A DNA stretch of 64,000 bases from the NCBI RefSeq assembly GCF_003029735.1, contig NZ_KZ686268.1, positions 496,001-560,000 of the forward strand. The letters are read 5' to 3'. Shown piece by piece: positions 17,218 to 25,954 of the stretch. Every line of letters starts with the position of its first letter. The first letter of the stretch is position 1. A program made the translations under genes and the position numbers. This stretch comes from Pedobacter yulinensis (GTDB taxonomy: Bacteria > Bacteroidota > Bacteroidia > Sphingobacteriales > Sphingobacteriaceae). The notes beneath the pieces are model-generated. The model saw only the letters and a list, made by a program, of their open reading frames with translations. It did not search any database and was not told the origin of the DNA.

Positions 17218-17235
17218 TTTGCAAACATACTGATT
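17207..17235. promoter_or_regulatory. 13-bp perfect inverted repeat in the tetR upstream region
   Basis: Left arm 17207-17219 and right arm 17223-17235 are exact reverse complements around TGC. It contains the CAGTATGT/ACATACTG cores of the TetR operator and lies between tetR and the divergent sugar dehydrogenase (ATG 17347). It may therefore control both directions. Confidence 0.6.
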
Positions 17236-17346
17236 AATTCAAAAAAACCAGCAGGAGGTTGTATTTATGACAATATCTCTGCATGCGGTTTTTTTTTCCC
17301 GAGGCTTTGTGCAGAACTACTTAGGGCCGGGCGGTGTTATGGCTGT

Positions 17347-18927
17347 ATGGAAAAAAAACCTACCCTCCTTGTTATGCTGATTTTCGGCGCAAATGTGCTC
17401 AGTGCGCAAACCGTTACAGGTCCGCTGGGGGAGCGGTTCAGCACACGGGTTATTGCGAGTAAACTGAGTGATCCCTGGGAAATAACTTACGGACCAGACA
17501 ACCACCTGTGGATTACCGAGTCAAAGGGTTACAGGGTAAGTCGAATTGACCCGATTGGCGGCGTTCAGACGACCGTGCTGGATCTGAATACCCGGCGGGA
17601 ATTTCCCCGTTATGACAAGATGGGGAAGTTGGCCGGCGGCAAACCCTGGCCGCAGGGCGGACTGATGGGCATGGCTTTGCACCCTCAGTTGCTGCAGGGA
17701 AAACCATTTGTATACCTGATGTATGTGTATCGCTTTGAAGGCGCAGACCAGTCTGGCAGCGGCTGTATCGGTAACTTTGGTGGCTGCCGTTTCAGAGGGC
17801 GCATTGTACGGTATGTGTATGACACAGCGGCAAAAAAGCTCGACAGTCCGGTTACCTTGTGCGACAGCATTCCTCAAAGCAATGACCACAATGGCGGCAG
17901 GCTTGCACTGGCACCGGTTAATGGGAAGCTTTATCTTTTTTACAGCACCGGCGATATGGGCGCGGGGCAGTTTGGCAATGCAGGCCAGCCAAACCGCGCA
18001 CAATTGAGCGAATCTTACGAAGGTAAAGTGCTGCGCTTCAATACCGAACCTGACCGGGACGCTGATGCCGGTAACAAATGGATCCCTAACGACAACCCGT
18101 TTAATGCTGGCCGCCAGAATGCCGTTTGGAGCACCGGCCATCGCAACCCGCAGGGGCTTGCTTACGCCGATGTGAATGGCAAAGGCTACCTGTATCAAAG
18201 CGAGCACGGGCCCTTTTCAGATGATGAGATCAACATCATTGAAAAAGGCAAAAATTATGGGCACCCGCTGGTCATCGGTTTTGCAGACGGGAATTATGAC
18301 GGGCTTGCGGCAAGTGCCAGTGCCCACACCGCACTTCCCGGGCAGTGGAACACCACTTATCCACTGATAAGCAGCGAAAAAGCAACTGCCACACAGTTGG
18401 GTCCGGATTACCGGGATCCCATCGGTTCCTTGTATCCGAACAGCCGCGCACTCCTGACCAAATTATACGAAGAGCGGTTAGCCGGAAAAGAAGACCAGCA
18501 GTGGCCTTCGGAGGCACCCAGCAGCATTGCTGTTTATACCGCCACCGCGATTCCGGGCTGGCAGCATTCCCTCCTTTTGCCGACGCTGAAAGGGAATAAA
18601 CTGATCAGGCTTAAACTGTCTGAACAGGGCGACCGCCTGAGTGGTGATACCATTTGTTACTTTAAGAACAAGGTACGTTACCGGGACATAGCCATTTCGG
18701 CTGACGGCAAAAAAATATACCTGGCAATAGACAGCACGGCCACCTCGTCAAACCCGGCAAAAGAAAATCCTGAAGCTATTTATCATCCCGGCTCGATCAT
18801 GGAGTTTACGTACCAGGGCATGGCGGCTGGTAAACAGGCGAACCCGGGTTCGGGCACGGGGCAACCGGGTAGCCAAACCCGGCCCGGTAACAATCAGGCA
18901 CCTCCTGCCCGGGCGGGCCGCAGATAG
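17347..18927 (+). CDS. PQQ-dependent sugar dehydrogenase (GSDH/sorbosone type), secreted
   Basis: 526 residues from the ATG at 17347, chosen because a signal peptide starts there (LLVMLIFGANVLSAQ); the 54 codons upstream have no such character. The body is the six-bladed GSDH propeller: WEITYGPDNHLWITE, GGLMGMALHPQ, the catalytic-region SNDHNGGRLALAP, a WSTGHRNPQGLAY blade and SEHGPFSDDEINIIEKGKNY. Family members oxidise aldose sugars in the periplasm with PQQ. The last ~35 residues are a Gly/Pro/Gln/Asn-rich tail of no known fold. It is divergent from tetR and may share its control region. No PQQ biosynthesis genes are in the window. Confidence 0.9.
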   Translation: MEKKPTLLVMLIFGANVLSAQTVTGPLGERFSTRVIASKLSDPWEITYGPDNHLWITESKGYRVSRIDPIGGVQTTVLDLNTRREFPRYDKMGKLAGGKPWPQGGLMGMALHPQLLQGKPFVYLMYVYRFEGADQSGSGCIGNFGGCRFRGRIVRYVYDTAAKKLDSPVTLCDSIPQSNDHNGGRLALAPVNGKLYLFYSTGDMGAGQFGNAGQPNRAQLSESYEGKVLRFNTEPDRDADAGNKWIPNDNPFNAGRQNAVWSTGHRNPQGLAYADVNGKGYLYQSEHGPFSDDEINIIEKGKNYGHPLVIGFADGNYDGLAASASAHTALPGQWNTTYPLISSEKATATQLGPDYRDPIGSLYPNSRALLTKLYEERLAGKEDQQWPSEAPSSIAVYTATAIPGWQHSLLLPTLKGNKLIRLKLSEQGDRLSGDTICYFKNKVRYRDIAISADGKKIYLAIDSTATSSNPAKENPEAIYHPGSIMEFTYQGMAAGKQANPGSGTGQPGSQTRPGNNQAPPARAGRR

Positions 18928-19051
18928 GATAAATTTGGGCAACGAATCTGCCGAACCGCCCCCTGTCATCACAACCGTCTGCAAGACCTTGTCCATTTAT
19001 CCTAATCGCACCTGGCTGAGGAATGGCTCGATCTTGCAATTAAAAACGGGT

Positions 19052-19491
19052 ATGAATGCGTAGGTCTTTTCCATCACGCTTAAGGACAACAAAACACCAG
19101 AAGTTGTCTTCAAAGCAATAAAGAATGTATGCGGATGGTGATCAGAAAGGCTGCAGGGAAGGGTCGAAAAAGAGGTCGATGAATTTATCTACCTGCATAA
19201 TGACCTGCAACGCCCCAGCCAGCAGGTTACCAGGTATGAGGTAAACAAGGGGATTACCCGGCTGGTTGCCGATAGTTACCTGCGTTTTTTTGATCAAGAT
19301 GAGTGGACGGGCACCGAAATTCACTTTAATCTGCTCCGGACCGCGCAGCATACGCGACTTCATTTTACTCATCAGGCCCTGACACGCGCAGTCTCTTGTT
19401 ATGAGGGCTGCTCGGGCAGTTGGGTTCACACCTGTGCAACAGCCTGCTGCCCCTCATTATTACAGGCACAGGCGGTCCCGACCGGGCATAA
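19052..19491 (+). pseudogene. disrupted SRPBCC/AHSA1-family gene
   Basis: Reading frame by frame recovers an almost complete SRPBCC (START-like, AHSA1) domain: KTPEVVFKAIKNVCGW, stop, SERLQG, then WTGTEIHFNLL, TRLHFTHQALTRAVSCYEGC and SGSWVH, and after a frame change NSLLPLIITGTGGPDRA with a natural stop at 19489-19491. Lesions: TAG at 19061-19063 near the start, TGA at 19139-19141 where relatives have the second Trp of GWW, and a frameshift near 19432. The original frame then runs on into the lactamase ORF, which explains the over-long open frame there. Not expected to be functional. Confidence 0.8.
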
Positions 19492-19528
19492 CCAAGACTT
19501 GCAATCGCAGGGGTTTTTAGCAAATACG

Positions 19529-19536
19529 TATCTTCG
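19529..19536 (+). promoter_or_regulatory. possible -7 box of the beta-lactamase gene
   Basis: TATCTTCG resembles the Bacteroidota TAnnTTTG box with one mismatch and lies 16 bases before the ATG at 19553, a spacing close to that of the cupin promoter. No -33 element is clear. Confidence 0.35.
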
Positions 19537-19552
19537 CAAAAACTTCTGCCCT

Positions 19553-20419
19553 ATGAACTTTCAAAAGAGACTAGTGACCTGGATCTGCCTGATGTTTTCG
19601 GCAACGGCCCTTATGGCGCAGCAGGTCTCAGAACCGAAAAGCCCGGCCGAATGGTCGGCGCCGACAGAACCTTTTCGCATAGCCGGCAACCTGTATTATG
19701 TCGGGACTCATGATCTGGCGTGCTACCTCGTTGCCACACCGAAAGGGCATATGCTGATCAACACCGGCCTTGCCGACTCGAAAGCGCTGATTGCCCGGAG
19801 CATGAAACAATTGGGCTTCGAAATGTCTGACATTAAAATTTTGCTGACCACGCAGGCACATTTCGATCACGTTGCAGCCATGGCGGCGATTAAAAAGGAG
19901 ACCGGCGCGAAGATGCTCGTTAACCAGGCAGATGCCGCAGTCCTTGCCGATGGTGGCGCTTCAGATTACGCGCTCGGCGGAACAGTCAGTTACCTGCCGG
20001 TAAACGCCGACCGCCTGCTTCGCGACCGGGAAATAATTACGCTTGGCGGCACAGTATTGCAGATGTTGCACCATCCCGGCCATACAAAGGGCTCAGCAAG
20101 TTACCTGCTGAAAACGAAAGACGGAAAACAAAGTTATACCATACTTATTGCAAACATGCCAAGCGTAGTTACCGATAAGCCGTTCAATGCCATTCCGGAA
20201 TACCCTGAAATTGCTACAGATTACCAGCATACACTGCACGACATGCGAGCGCTACGATTCGATATCTGGGTGGCCTCTCATGCCAGCCAGTTCGGTCTCC
20301 ATGAAAAACGGAAACCCGGCGATCGCTATAATCCGGCACGCTTCGCTGACCGTGCCGGTTACGACGCGGCACTGAAGACGCTGGAAGCCGCCGTACAGAA
20401 GAAGTTAACCGGGAAATAG
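19553..20419 (+). CDS. subclass B3 metallo-beta-lactamase, GOB-like
   Basis: 288 residues from the ATG at 19553, which starts a clear signal peptide (VTWICLMFSATALMAQ). The zinc-site residues are in order: QAHFDH (Gln101, His103, Asp105, His106), His177 in HHPGHTKG and His243 in ASHASQF. Subclass B3 enzymes normally have HxHxDH. A Gln in the first position is the hallmark of the GOB enzymes of Elizabethkingia. Length and the TGLADSKALIARSMKQLGF region also fit. It should act in the periplasm on penicillins, cephalosporins and carbapenems, but activity is not proven. An upstream TTG at 19499 belongs to the read-through of the SRPBCC pseudogene. Confidence 0.9.
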   Translation: MNFQKRLVTWICLMFSATALMAQQVSEPKSPAEWSAPTEPFRIAGNLYYVGTHDLACYLVATPKGHMLINTGLADSKALIARSMKQLGFEMSDIKILLTTQAHFDHVAAMAAIKKETGAKMLVNQADAAVLADGGASDYALGGTVSYLPVNADRLLRDREIITLGGTVLQMLHHPGHTKGSASYLLKTKDGKQSYTILIANMPSVVTDKPFNAIPEYPEIATDYQHTLHDMRALRFDIWVASHASQFGLHEKRKPGDRYNPARFADRAGYDAALKTLEAAVQKKLTGK

Positions 20420-20622
20420 TTCCTTCGAACATCGCTCCTGCTGGCAGTTACCAAGCCGGCGCGGTTGCAGCGTGCCTGCCTGCGAGACTTTGCATGCGGT
20501 AACAAACGACTTCCTGCCTGCAACCGGACAACGGTGCCTTGACATTGCAACCAGAAAAAACGTATCTTAACGGTCCCGGCAGCACTGACCATGAGCCGGA
20601 CCGAACGGACACAGTTAAACCA

Positions 20623-21864
20623 ATGGACCTGACAACACCTGATAAAAAAGCCTGGCAGTACCTGCTGAGTGCCCCTGTAATCGTAGCTGCGCTCGGCTAT
20701 TTTGTAGACATCTATGACCTCCTCCTTTTTGGCATTGTGCGGATTCCGAGCCTGACCGAACTTGGCCTGGACGAAACCGCCAGGAGTGTCGAAGGTGCCA
20801 GCATTCTCAACTGGCAAATGAGCGGTTTGCTCATCGGAGGAATTCTTTGGGGCGTACTTGGCGACAAAAAAGGAAGGCTATCGGTGCTTTTCGGTTCAAT
20901 TATTACATACTCGATTGCCAACTTTGCCTGCGGATTTGTACAGGACGTAACCGTGTACAAATTGTTGCGTTTTGTTGCCGGGGTAGGCCTTGCCGGCGAG
21001 CTGGGTGCCGGCATTACACTTGTGTCTGAAAGTCTTCCCAAAAAACTAAGGGCACTCGGAACCTCTGTTGTGGCAGGGGTGGGTTTGCTTGGCGCAGTGG
21101 CAGCCTATTTTACCGTTGAGCTGTTCAGCTGGCGTTATGCTTATTTTACCGGCGGCGGACTGGGTATCCTGCTTTTGCTGCTGCGCATCGGCATTTTCGA
21201 ATCGGGCATGTTCAAAGACATGAAGACTAAAGATCATGTAAGCCGCGGAAATTTCTTCTCTTTTTTTACTGACGGCAGCCGCTTTCGCAAATACATGAAG
21301 TGCATTGGCATTGGCTTGCCTACCTGGTACGTCATCGGTATTCTTGCAACCTTCAGCAATGAGATTGGGAAGGCGCTGCAGATTACCGAGCCGATTAAAC
21401 CGGGTCTGGCAGTCATGTGGTGTTATGTGGGCCTGGCCGCAGGGGACCTGTTGAGCGGGGTTGTAAGTTACAAACTGCAATCAAGAAAAAAAGCCGTTAT
21501 GCTTTTCATGTCTTTCACATTAATCGGCGCCATTATCTACCTGTATGGTGGCATAGGCAATGCCTCGCTGCTTTATAGTATGTGTTTGTGGCTTGGCTTT
21601 GGCATTGGTTACTGGGCAATGTTTGTTACCATCGGTGCAGAGCAGTTTGGCACGAACCTGCGCGCAACGGCAGCCACAACGGTGCCCAATATGGTCAGGG
21701 GTACCGTCGTTGGCATGACCACTGTTTATGGGCTTCTGAAGCCAGCTGTTCTGGAAGTGCATGCCGCAGCCGCCGTGGGCCTGGTCTGTTTTGTCCTGGG
21801 CTTTTATTCCATTTATACCATTGCTGAAACCCACCATACAGATCTTGATTTCCTGGAAAAATAA
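20623..21864 (+). CDS. MFS transporter, metabolite:H+ symporter type
   Basis: About 413 residues from the ATG at 20623; a TTG 84 bases upstream gives only a polar extension. Twelve transmembrane segments are apparent. Between TM2 and TM3 is the MFS motif GVLGDKKGRLSVLFGS, and TM4-5 shows RFVAGVGLAGELGAGITLVSE, the pattern of sugar-porter/metabolite:H+ symporter proteins. It imports or exports a small organic acid or sugar at the inner membrane; the substrate is unknown. Stands alone, 200 bases after the lactamase gene. Confidence 0.88.
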   Translation: MDLTTPDKKAWQYLLSAPVIVAALGYFVDIYDLLLFGIVRIPSLTELGLDETARSVEGASILNWQMSGLLIGGILWGVLGDKKGRLSVLFGSIITYSIANFACGFVQDVTVYKLLRFVAGVGLAGELGAGITLVSESLPKKLRALGTSVVAGVGLLGAVAAYFTVELFSWRYAYFTGGGLGILLLLLRIGIFESGMFKDMKTKDHVSRGNFFSFFTDGSRFRKYMKCIGIGLPTWYVIGILATFSNEIGKALQITEPIKPGLAVMWCYVGLAAGDLLSGVVSYKLQSRKKAVMLFMSFTLIGAIIYLYGGIGNASLLYSMCLWLGFGIGYWAMFVTIGAEQFGTNLRATAATTVPNMVRGTVVGMTTVYGLLKPAVLEVHAAAAVGLVCFVLGFYSIYTIAETHHTDLDFLEK

Positions 21865-21917
21865 CGGGTAAAAAACCAGCTTGATGCAGCGTTTTTTCAC
21901 CGATTTACCATTAAAAA

Positions 21918-22418
21918 ATGATACAACATTTTGAGGCAGAAATTTATCAGACGGGGATCAACTGGTGTGTAGACGTTCCACCAACTGTGACCAGCCAGAT
22001 GAAACCGGAGAAAGGTTACATCCATATCAGCGGGAAGATCAATGGTTTTGCTTTTCGGAAAACGCTTGTGCCGGTAAAAAACGCGCCCTACCGCTTGTTT
22101 GTAAATTACCTCATGATGAAAGGTGGTGCAACAGCACTTGGGCGGGTGGCGTCTTTTTCCATTGAACAGGTGGAAAAAGAACGGGAGACCGTTCCTGATA
22201 TGCACCCCCAACTGGAAGCGGCCCTGGAGCAGGAAGAACTGACAGCCGAATTTTATGCGCTTACGGCAGCCCGGAAGCGGGATGTAATCAAATACCTTTA
22301 CAAGGTCAAGGCCGAGGAAACGATGCGTAAAAATATCAGGACACTGATTGCACAATTACGAAACGGAGAAAAAAATGTTCGCATTCCCATGAACGCGTAC
22401 CCCATTGACCCCACATAA
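21918..22418 (+). CDS. YdeI/OmpD-associated family protein (DUF1905 plus OmdA)
   Basis: 166 residues. The N-terminal half is DUF1905 (FEAEIYQTGINWCVDVPPTV, YIHISGKINGFAFRKTLVPV, GGATALGRVASFSIE), a beta-barrel domain. The C-terminal half is the OmdA/bacteriocin-protection helical domain (FYALTAARKRDVIKYLYKVK, EETMRKNIRTLIAQLR). Such proteins are linked to peptide-antibiotic and bacteriocin tolerance in some species; the mechanism is not known. No operon partner. Confidence 0.88.
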   Translation: MIQHFEAEIYQTGINWCVDVPPTVTSQMKPEKGYIHISGKINGFAFRKTLVPVKNAPYRLFVNYLMMKGGATALGRVASFSIEQVEKERETVPDMHPQLEAALEQEELTAEFYALTAARKRDVIKYLYKVKAEETMRKNIRTLIAQLRNGEKNVRIPMNAYPIDPT

Positions 22419-22489
22419 CAACGGTCGGGGTACCGTTAAGACCGATGCAAAACAAGGCCCTGTCCTGCGAATCCAGCCGGGTCTTTCGG

Positions 22490-22780
22490 CTAATTGAGCG
22501 TACGGCTTCGCAGGAAAGCTTCAAGTGCTGACCGGCTATAGGTAATTTCGCGACGGCCCGATACGATGTATTTTAATTTCCCGCTTCGCCTGGCTTCCCG
22601 CTGAAGGTATGGGCTTAGTCCGTAAAGGCGCTCAACATCATCTACCTTGAGGATTTGCACTGTCGTTTGGTTACCGGCAGCCCGCGAGCCGAGCAGGTCT
22701 GATAAAAGTTCCACACAGTCGTTCAGTTTTTGTTCGAGCCGCGCAAAGTCATGCGCACTTAACGTTTCTTCTTGCTTCAT
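22490..22780 (-). CDS. helix-turn-helix (excisionase-like) DNA-binding protein
   Basis: 96 residues. The N-terminal ~35 residues are a coiled helix (FARLEQKLNDCVELLSDLL); the C-terminal part is a MerR/excisionase-type winged HTH (ILKVDDVERLYGLSPYLQRE, KLKYIVSGRREITYSRSALE). These HTH_17 proteins often sit near mobile elements in Bacteroidota, but no integrase or mobilisation gene is near, so a chromosomal regulatory role is equally possible. Target unknown. Confidence 0.78.
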   Translation of the reverse strand: MKQEETLSAHDFARLEQKLNDCVELLSDLLGSRAAGNQTTVQILKVDDVERLYGLSPYLQREARRSGKLKYIVSGRREITYSRSALEAFLRSRTLN

Positions 22781-22906
22781 TGGGATGATTGATTTAGCTG
22801 TTTTGGGTTGAGGCCTTTGGCATAAACCTCAACGGAAACCTAAATTACACCGGCAGAGAGACTTAAATAATATTGAATTTTATATTTTTTAAACAACACG
22901 TAGTTT

Positions 22907-23806
22907 TCACTTCCTTTCTTTTTCTATAATTACCTGCCAGTCCTGTCCGCTTTTTATATGGAACGAGTCGGCAAAGCTGCCCCTATTCAGGGCGAAAGCC
23001 AGCTGCATGAGGCTATTCAGATAGGCCAGTGGGGCCCCTTCTCTGGCTGCGCCAAAGGTTTCAACAAAGGGAACCATGCCCCTATAGACTGTTTTACCCT
23101 TGCTGAGTATACGCACTTTAATGTGATCTCCGTAGCGGATTCCTGCCTGTTTCAGCAGTTCGGCATCGATGTTCGTCCACACGTTGCCGTATTGAATGTC
23201 AAGTATCGGAATACTACCATATAGCATTCCGTTTTCCAGTTCTGCTTTTTGATAGGGTAACCGGACAACGGTGTCAGGCAGCCTGGCTCCCACTTCTGTA
23301 AATGAAATCAGGCCTGAAGCCAGCCGGGCTGCGGTATACGCGTAAACATCACGCCCGTGAAAAGTGTATGACGAACCCGATCCGAGACGGCGGTTAACCG
23401 CTTCGTCAATCTCCCGCAAGGCGGCAATACCGAATGCATCTGCAACCAGGGTCAGCGTCCCGTTGTCGGGCGTTACAATAAAGTGGCCGGTTTTGGTCTG
23501 TAAAACGACCGACTTCCGGGCAGTGCCAACGCCGGGGTCAACAACAGAAACAAAAACGGTTCCCTTGGGCCAGTACTCAATGGTTTGATATAAGCGGTAG
23601 CTCGCCTCCCAGACATTATAGGCTGGAATTTCATGTGTCAGATCGTAGATCCTGAGGTCGGCAGATACGCCGGCAGCCACGCCTTTCATGGCTGGGACAG
23701 CCCCGTCTTTCAGGCCGAAATCGGTCTGGATCACAACAATGGGCTTTTGCGCTTTTGCACTTGAAAGAGAAAGACAGAGCAGGGCAATACAAAACAACTT
23801 TTTCAT
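22907..23806 (-). CDS. SAM hydrolase / SAM-dependent hydroxide adenosyltransferase (DUF62), exported
   Basis: 299 residues with a signal peptide (LFCIALLCLSLSSAKAQ). Family landmarks are VVIQTDFGLKDGAVPAMKGV (catalytic Asp), DLTHEIPAYN, GTVFVSVVDPGVGT, IVTPDNGTLTLVAD and a C-terminal beta-barrel domain. Relatives split S-adenosylmethionine into adenosine and methionine, using water in the way fluorinase uses fluoride. An export signal is unusual for an enzyme of cytosolic SAM but is common for this family in Bacteroidota. Transcribed alone. Confidence 0.9.
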   Translation of the reverse strand: MKKLFCIALLCLSLSSAKAQKPIVVIQTDFGLKDGAVPAMKGVAAGVSADLRIYDLTHEIPAYNVWEASYRLYQTIEYWPKGTVFVSVVDPGVGTARKSVVLQTKTGHFIVTPDNGTLTLVADAFGIAALREIDEAVNRRLGSGSSYTFHGRDVYAYTAARLASGLISFTEVGARLPDTVVRLPYQKAELENGMLYGSIPILDIQYGNVWTNIDAELLKQAGIRYGDHIKVRILSKGKTVYRGMVPFVETFGAAREGAPLAYLNSLMQLAFALNRGSFADSFHIKSGQDWQVIIEKERK

Positions 23807-23940
23807 GGCTGTACGGGATTTCTTACTAAGTTACACTTTCCCGGAAAACGTTGTCGTTAACCATGCCACTTCGGTTGGTATTCCCAAGATTCACCACTCT
23901 GAATGTAACCGCTGCGACTGAAAAAGCCTAACTTTACCTG

Positions 23941-24222
23941 ATGAAACCAACCATCTCGATCACCTACTGCCCCAAATGTGGCTGGATGCTGCGGTCTGCT
24001 TATATGGCGCAGGAACTGCTGAGCACATTCACCGGGTCCATTCATGGGGTAACACTTGTACCAAGCGACAACAGCGGGGTGTTCAGGGTTTCTATAAATG
24101 ATACACTTATTTTTGACCGCAGCTCAGCGCGGCGCTTTCCTGAAATCAAGGAGTTAAAGCAACTCGTACGCGATCACATAAATCCGGGTATGGACCTGGG
24201 GCACAGCGACCGGAAGGCTTAA
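23941..24222 (+). CDS. SelT/SelW/SelH (Rdx) family protein
   Basis: 93 residues with the thioredoxin-like Rdx fold: ITYCPKCGWMLRSAYMAQEL (CxxC at residues 10-13, plain Cys in place of selenocysteine), a central beta strand GVFRVSINDTLIFDR and RRFPEIKELKQLVRD. Such proteins are small thiol redox proteins of the cytoplasm with unknown partners. A TAACTTTA box at 23929-23936 ends 4 bases before the ATG, so the message may be leaderless. It converges with the MoeB-like gene. Confidence 0.9.
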   Translation: MKPTISITYCPKCGWMLRSAYMAQELLSTFTGSIHGVTLVPSDNSGVFRVSINDTLIFDRSSARRFPEIKELKQLVRDHINPGMDLGHSDRKA

Positions 24223-24255
24223 CGAATCGGAAGCTGCTGATTGCCGGAAGCAAGC

Positions 24256-25305
24256 TTAACGTTCCTGGTAAACCTGCAAGCCCCCTTGCAGGCTGGAAAC
24301 ATGCATCTGCGGAAAATATTCCTGCAGCATCAGCACGGCACGTGCTGAACGCAGGCCTGACTGGCAAACCACCACGGTATCACGCACAGGGTCGATCCCC
24401 TCGGGCTGCATGTTCAGCATAGACAGCGGAATATTGATGCCCCCGATATTGAACTCCTCAAACTCCCATGGTTCGCGCACATCAATGACCTGTACCGCTC
24501 CTGCTGCAATTTGTTCCGGTAACCGTGCCACATCGACGTTCAGACCGGATTGAGCAGGCCGCAAACCGGTTATCTTTTTATTTGCAGGATCGGCCGCGAA
24601 TCGCAGCCGGTTAATCCGGTTATCCAGGCCGTTGAAAACAAGCAGTTCGCCACTCAGCGGTTTACCGATCCCGGTCAGGACCTTGATCGCTTCAGCTGCC
24701 TGCCAGGTGCCAATCAGGCCTGGCAGCACAGACAGTACGCCTGTAATGCTGCAGTTTGCTGCATCATCGGGAGGCTCAGGAAAAAGACAGCGCAATGTAG
24801 GGCCGCCCTGGTGATTGAAGGTACTGAGCTGCCCTTCGTATTGGTGCAAAGAGCCATAAATAAGCGGCCTGCCAGAAATTATGCATGCATCGTTCAGCAG
24901 ATAACCCGACTCAAAGTTATCTGTTCCGTCAATAATGACATCATATTGCTGCACGAAGTGAAGCACATTGTCTGCCGTTATGCGGGCATCGATGGTCTCA
25001 ATATTTATTCCCGGATTCTTTTTTCGTAGTTTACCGGCCGCTACTTCTGCTTTGGCGTGGCCAATATCTGCTGTATCGAAAAGCACCTGCCGCTGCAGGT
25101 TAGACAAACTTACCCGGTCATTATCGGCAATACCCAGACGCCCCACACCGGAAGCAGCAAGGTACAGCAATGCCGGACAGCCGAGCCCACCGGCACCGAC
25201 CACAAGTACCGAACCTTGTTTCAGCTTGAGCTGCGCTGCAGTCCCAAAGCCATCCATTCTGATCTGGCGGTTATAACGCTGCAATTCTTCGGCAGATAGT
25301 TCCAT
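24256..25305 (-). CDS. MoeB/ThiF-type adenylyltransferase with C-terminal rhodanese domain
   Basis: 349 residues. The N-terminal ~245 residues are an E1-like domain: RYNRQIRMDGFG, the ATP-binding VVGAGGLGCPALLYLAASGV, DNDRVSLSNLQRQVLF, DGTDNFESGYLLND and the Cys-containing NCSITGVLSVLPG. The last ~90 residues are a rhodanese domain with active-site loop CQSGLRSA (persulfide-forming Cys). This MoeB/MOCS3-like layout adenylates the C-terminal glycine of a ThiS/MoaD-type carrier and sulfurates it. The paired Cys for zinc seen in E. coli MoeB are not obvious. No ThiS, MoaD or molybdopterin genes lie nearby, so the carrier is unknown. Confidence 0.9.
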   Translation of the reverse strand: MELSAEELQRYNRQIRMDGFGTAAQLKLKQGSVLVVGAGGLGCPALLYLAASGVGRLGIADNDRVSLSNLQRQVLFDTADIGHAKAEVAAGKLRKKNPGINIETIDARITADNVLHFVQQYDVIIDGTDNFESGYLLNDACIISGRPLIYGSLHQYEGQLSTFNHQGGPTLRCLFPEPPDDAANCSITGVLSVLPGLIGTWQAAEAIKVLTGIGKPLSGELLVFNGLDNRINRLRFAADPANKKITGLRPAQSGLNVDVARLPEQIAAGAVQVIDVREPWEFEEFNIGGINIPLSMLNMQPEGIDPVRDTVVVCQSGLRSARAVLMLQEYFPQMHVSSLQGGLQVYQER

Positions 25306-25361
25306 GTTGCTAAATTATATAAAAATCAGTGGCGGCAATGCGATTCCCGGTCTGCCGCATG

Positions 25362-25775
25362 TCAGGTTTTCCTGGCTTGCATGCCACCGGTCAGGCGCAG
25401 ATACCGGCTTTCGACCAGCGCAAGGCCAGCCACCACAAGTACCTGGAGCACAAGAAATGCCGCGCCGTACAAGGTAACTACATGAATGAAGAAGATCAGC
25501 CAGAGCACGCTGATGCCGGTCCAAACCCAGTTGGCATAAATGAGGAAGCGTACCAGCACTGCGGGAGGCGCCTGTCTGCGGGCGAGTGACAGCGCGAATG
25601 CAGCATACGCCAGGGTTACGACAGCAATAATGAGCACTACGCTTACCGGTAACCCCAGAAAACGGCTTGCATACCCGTAGATGAACAATGCCGGCAGGGC
25701 CGTACCGGCACCGAGGATACCGTCAAGCCAGAGAATTTTTGTGAGCGGAGCCAATGCGTGCAGTTGATATCTCAT
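25362..25775 (-). CDS. four-helix membrane protein, unknown
   Basis: 137 residues from the ATG at 25775; the 22 codons upstream are polar and not needed. Four hydrophobic segments are visible (ILWLDGILGAGTALPALFIY, VVLIIAVVTLAYAAFALSLA, FLIYANWVWTGISVLWLIFF, AAFLVLQVLVVAGLAL). It resembles small uncharacterised SPW/DUF-type membrane proteins of Bacteroidota. It is divergent from the Crp/Fnr-like gene at 25955, which may regulate it; that is inference from position only. Confidence 0.68.
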   Translation of the reverse strand: MRYQLHALAPLTKILWLDGILGAGTALPALFIYGYASRFLGLPVSVVLIIAVVTLAYAAFALSLARRQAPPAVLVRFLIYANWVWTGISVLWLIFFIHVVTLYGAAFLVLQVLVVAGLALVESRYLRLTGGMQARKT

Positions 25776-25954
25776 CTTGATAAACTTAGCCCCCAACGCA
25801 AAAATAGGCGGCCGTAGACAGTCTGGCAAGTACCCCAGCAACTAAGGGCCCCAGGCATCTGAATTTAACCTCAAATTTAACATAAGGGCTTTAAAAATAA
25901 AAACCCCTTGCTTTAATGAATATAGTTATATTTATTATAAATTTTTATCGTCCC

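Noticed and set aside
19139-19141. TGA read as tryptophan (the SRPBCC and DUF2268 ghosts both have TGG changed to TGA)
   Set aside because: Both genes also carry frameshifts, and TGA or other stops end normal genes throughout the window, so ordinary decay explains it better than recoding.
22490-22780. Excisionase-like protein as a sign of an integrated mobile element
   Set aside because: No integrase, attachment repeats or mobilisation genes are near, so an element cannot be supported.
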